Source of the DNA: Phalacrocorax aristotelis
Taxonomy: Eukaryota; Chordata; Aves; Suliformes; Phalacrocoracidae
NCBI RefSeq assembly: GCF_949628215.1
Contig: NC_134280.1
Span: 558,001 to 622,000, forward strand
Direction: 5' to 3'
Length of the DNA: 64,000 nt
How positions within the stretch are numbered: position 1 is the stretch's first letter; each line of letters opens with the position of its first letter. The translations under genes and the position numbers were made by a program. Under the pieces are notes generated by a model. The model was given only the letters and a program-made list of their open reading frames with translations. It made no database searches and was not told the origin of the DNA. Positions 60,389 through 64,000 of this stretch are shown here, in pieces.

Positions 60389-63300
60389 GTATGAGAAACT
60401 CTTATATGTTTTTGCATATGTTAGTGTGCACAATTGCCTTTAAAATCTTTAACAGATCTCACTACCTTGTGTTCTTGTAAAGTATTTAGTATGGAGATGA
60501 GCAAATGGTTAGTTGAGTCTTGCTACTGTCCATTTTAGCTTCAAAGCTGCCTGCTCTTACACACCAGTTATGTTACTTCATTACGTTTCTAGAAAAAAAA
60601 TTATGTACACACATAAGTGCCGGACTATCTCCATGTCACAAAAATCAACACAGAGGCACTACTGCATTTCTAACTCTTACAGATTTGTGATTTTTAGCAA
60701 TGTGGCAACGACTACGAAAGCTTCCAATGCTGCAGTTAAGTGTGCTGCAATGCAGCAAAGGAGCCTTACAGTATATTGTCTGCAAGATAGCGCACTGCAC
60801 TTTGCAGCACAAGGACCTTAAAAGTGGGCCTGAAGCACAGTGGTGACGTTAACTATTTCAGGGTATCAGAAGTCTGTGTTACATTTTTTTGAAGTACTTA
60901 TGTGGTGACCAACTACTTGGGAAATTGCTTTGATGCATAAGTCTAAACTTCAGCTTAATAGAAAATCAGAAATCCACTCTAGTGAATGCAATGCTTTGAG
61001 AAAATCAAGGTGTGTCACATGTGTATTTGTGTTGACCTTTTTATTTGGATGATATTGCAAAAATCCAGGGGGTTGTTTTAATAGAACTTTACCTCCTTTT
61101 CTGATTATTTTTTGTACTAAAATCTGGCATGCTTAGAGTCCAACTCACCTGTGGTGTATTTAAGACTGCATGATTATTTCTGGAAAAAAGTCGGAGAATG
61201 TAATAAATTCTTATTGCTTTGTCTTTCAAATGCTGGTAAGTAGATAGTCTCTTTAATGGGACTACTCATGCTAACATGTTTTCAAGAAGGGTCACTAAAA
61301 TCTGGGCTCTTACAACATGCCCGTTAGAAGCAGAGTTAAGAAAACAGAGCTAAACTGATCCAAATAGAGCATTTTCATGATGTAGATGAATGCTTTAGTG
61401 ACATCAGTGTGTCACACAACAGAAAGCTTGTGCAAAAGACAAAAGAAAACAAAATTTTTATGTATGTTGTGTTTCTCTCTAGATTTTGCCTTTGTGTCTT
61501 TATTTCTGTGTAACATGCCTTATTGGGACCAAATGTCTGCTGATGGGACTACAATGTGGCCAGTTAGACACACTATAATTTGATGGATTCTCATGTTGGT
61601 AGAGGTGTCTATTGTACTGATATTCCTTGCAGGGAAAAAAACCCAAACACAAAACTATCCATACTTAGAGCAATTTGATCAAGTTGTTACTAAAACAGTT
61701 TACAACACTTACTAAAAGCAGAAAAGAAATTTATAATGGAGCAAAATAAATTACTCACAGGCAGATGAAACTAACTGCCTTCGCAGAAGAATGAAAACAG
61801 TCCTATGTTACTTGGATTTTCCCTATCTATGCCTCTAGCACTCAGATATCTTTTCCTTGCTTTGTCCAAAGAAATAAGTCTTTCTGCCATGTCAGACAGG
61901 TCAAGAGCAGAGGCTTCTTGCAGCTTATTGTGTTCATGGTGGTAGTTTGCATAACCTTTGAATTTGGTTATATCAACAATTCTGCAAAGCAGCACTTGAC
62001 TGGAAGTGCTACCTGGAAAAAAGAAGCTGAAGCTGCTGAAGCCTTCTTGTCTCCAGATAGAGACTGTTATCTCCTCGTTACTTCTCTTCACTGCAAGTCC
62101 CCAGAGCCAACATTTGAAAAGCTGCCTAATTTCAAATTGATTTTTGTTTTATTTGTGAGGTTATTCTTCTTTGTCATGGCTACATTTGCATATTGCATAT
62201 AGCCAGTTTCTTCTCTAGCTGAAGAAGTGTCTACTTATATTGGTCATCTGATTTCATTCTTTTTCTGCAGTTTATCCTAAAGATTAAATACACATTCTTG
62301 GCAGAGCACAATCTTTCTGTTAAACTATGCTATATCATGTAGTTAGCAAAATTGCAGCTAATTGTCTGAAAGTCACTTTAAAGAGATGCTACTCTTTCTG
62401 TTCTGTGTATTTTGAAGAAATCATAGATGTCCTGAGTTGGAACGGACCTGCAAGTATTTTCGAGTCCAACTCCTGTCCCTGCATAGGACAACACCAAAAT
62501 TCACTGGTGTTTGTTCTTGGTTGATATGTTGTTACTGTTCTTACTTGCTGGATTTAAAGTCATAAAATGGAATGGATGGAATCCACCCGTCTAGAAGGGG
62601 CATGGGGAGGTATCGGAGGTACGGGGAGAGGGGCAGCCTGTATTTAATGATCAGTTGCTGCTTAGGTTATGAGAAACTTCATTGTTGCTTTTCATTTTGT
62701 TACAGCTTGTTCTGCTTGTCTTTACTCACACTGTGTTTACAGTGGCAGGTGGCTCTGAAACCACCAGGAAGGGACAAGGCTTGGTGAAGCTGTGTTGACC
62801 TAACCACCAGCAATGTTCATTTTATGTGTGAACACTTCAGTTGTGCAAACTTCCTACTTTTCTCTGGCCTACATGTAACGTCTATATAGATCAGCCCTCT
62901 GTCTATGCACAGATGGAATAGCAGCTGTTTGAGGTCAGCAGTCATATGTTTCATTTGAGTGTATTACATCTTAGATCCTTAAAAAGGGCTTCTAACCTTA
63001 TACTGTGGCTGCTTTTCTGGTGAATGTTCTGTGGCAGCTAGAAGAATATTTAAAATATCTGTGATTAGTGTAAAAGAAATGCTCACACTCTACCTAGTTT
63101 GTAACCTAGGCAGGGTATGGCAAGTGCTTCCAAACCTGAGAATGGGTGAAATGACGTGAAATCTTAAATAACAATGCTATTTTTCCTCTGTTGGACTGCA
63201 GATCAGATTTTTTTCCTATATATTTAAATATGGAATACAGAAAGGGAATAATTGCAAAAGAGGGAGTTTTACTTCATATATAATATATAAGTATTCCAAA

Positions 63301-64000
63301 TAATATTAAATGAAATCATTCTAAGAAATATGGTTATAGCTGTCCTTGTTTTCATGCCCTTCATGTATAAAAAATAGCCTATATAAAGAAATTGTTGGCT
63401 TATAGGTTGGGAATTCTGAAATACAAGCACTGTTGGGAAGACCTGTTTTATTCTGAATCATGATAGTTAAAGGTTTTTCTGCACAAAGTCAATCATACAA
63501 AAAGTATGGTATTTTGACTGCAATTTCAACTGAAATCTCCAAAAGAGGCTTAAATTCTATATAGTTCAGTGGATGATACAGAAATTATTTTTATTGCTAT
63601 TTTTTGGAGCTTTTCCTTTGCAAGATGATTCCATAAGTAAATTTCATTGTAAGAAATTACCTATATTTTGAGAGATAGGATAAGGTGTCGGACCTTCACA
63701 GGAACTTCATGCATTTAATTGCAAAATCAACCAATTATTGAGGTATAAATTAATTGGTTTTTATAATTAATTTTATAACTAACATTTTGTTAGATTATTA
63801 AAATTCTTAAGATTTTCTTAGGGTTTTGCATCTTTCTGTAAAGCTTCTAGTCTCTATTTTTCCAGCTGTATTTTAAATTTTAGAAACATAATACTGTTCT
63901 GTCAGTGAATTACAAGTGGCAGCACTGTCATGTGCTTCTGTCATAAATAGCCTGTTCAAAAACTCCATCTTGATTTTCAAGGTAAACACTATCTTTATTT
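60389..64000 (+). other. CCDC148: CCDC148 intron 10 (incomplete)
   Basis: At least 3.6 kb of intron to the window edge. I searched for the next expected exon, which should carry a Lys/Glu-rich coiled coil, and did not find it. The stretch is AT-rich and holds one short antisense CR1 piece (62419-62503). It has no other recognised element. Confidence 0.75.
62419..62503 (-). mobile_element. CR1 LINE 3' remnant, antisense
   Basis: About 85 bases reading AATCATAGATGTCCTGAGTT, then AACGGACCTGCAAG and AGTCCAACTCCTGTCCCTGC. This is the reversed CR1 3' end of yet another subfamily. It is heavily truncated and non-coding. Confidence 0.82.

Noticed and set aside
62271..62340. Candidate next CCDC148 exon after a good acceptor (TTCTTTTTCTGCAG)
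   Set aside because: The downstream frame lacks the charged coiled-coil sequence expected next, reaches a stop, and has no fitting donor. The acceptor alone is not enough.

Overview
The window looks like vertebrate nuclear DNA, most likely from a bird. Six pieces of CR1 LINE are present (full-length-like 3' ends finishing in ATTCTATG-type sequence), there is one strong CpG island, and the exons are short with GT-AG splice sites separated by kilobases of AT-rich intron. I cannot name the species. No bacterial operon, CRISPR array, intact virus or tRNA/rRNA gene was seen.

Layout. Positions 1-2610 are best read as the start of intron 1 of PKP4 (plakophilin 4/p0071) on the minus strand. About 1475-3430 is a CpG island that acts as a divergent promoter. 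A minus-strand first exon ends at a GTGAGT donor (2610) and a plus-strand first exon ends at a GTGAGT donor (3103). Between them lie three CCAAT boxes and a consensus-perfect RFX X-box (2885-2898). From 3103 to the window end runs CCDC148 (coiled-coil domain containing 148) on the plus strand. PKP4 is assigned only from remembered vertebrate synteny (PKP4 and CCDC148 are head-to-head neighbours) plus the donor site; none of its coding sequence is in the window.

CCDC148 is assembled here from ten coding exons: 21976-22030, 26998-27119, 33309-33412, 34031-34113, 34273-34436, 34699-34794, 34884-35065, 41522-41660, 43741-43947 and 60248-60388. All phases agree, giving 1293 nt = 431 codons, with a stretch resembling human CCDC148 in nearly every exon. 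The first AUG (21976) has an in-frame stop just upstream and sits in a small exon easily missed by ORF scans. The C-terminal exons (about the last quarter of the protein) lie beyond 64000.

The remaining sequence is intron with CR1 fragments (5007-6142 +, 12774-12938 +, 22144-22890 -, 47088-47427 -, 56732-57175 +, 62419-62503 -), G/C-rich simple tracts and a few small direct or inverted repeats. I found no new enzyme system or defence locus. The points most worth a second look are the promoter motifs (X-box, Grainyhead palindrome, YY1 site), the tiny uORF in the presumed PKP4 leader, the hidden start exon, and a G-rich tract in intron 3.
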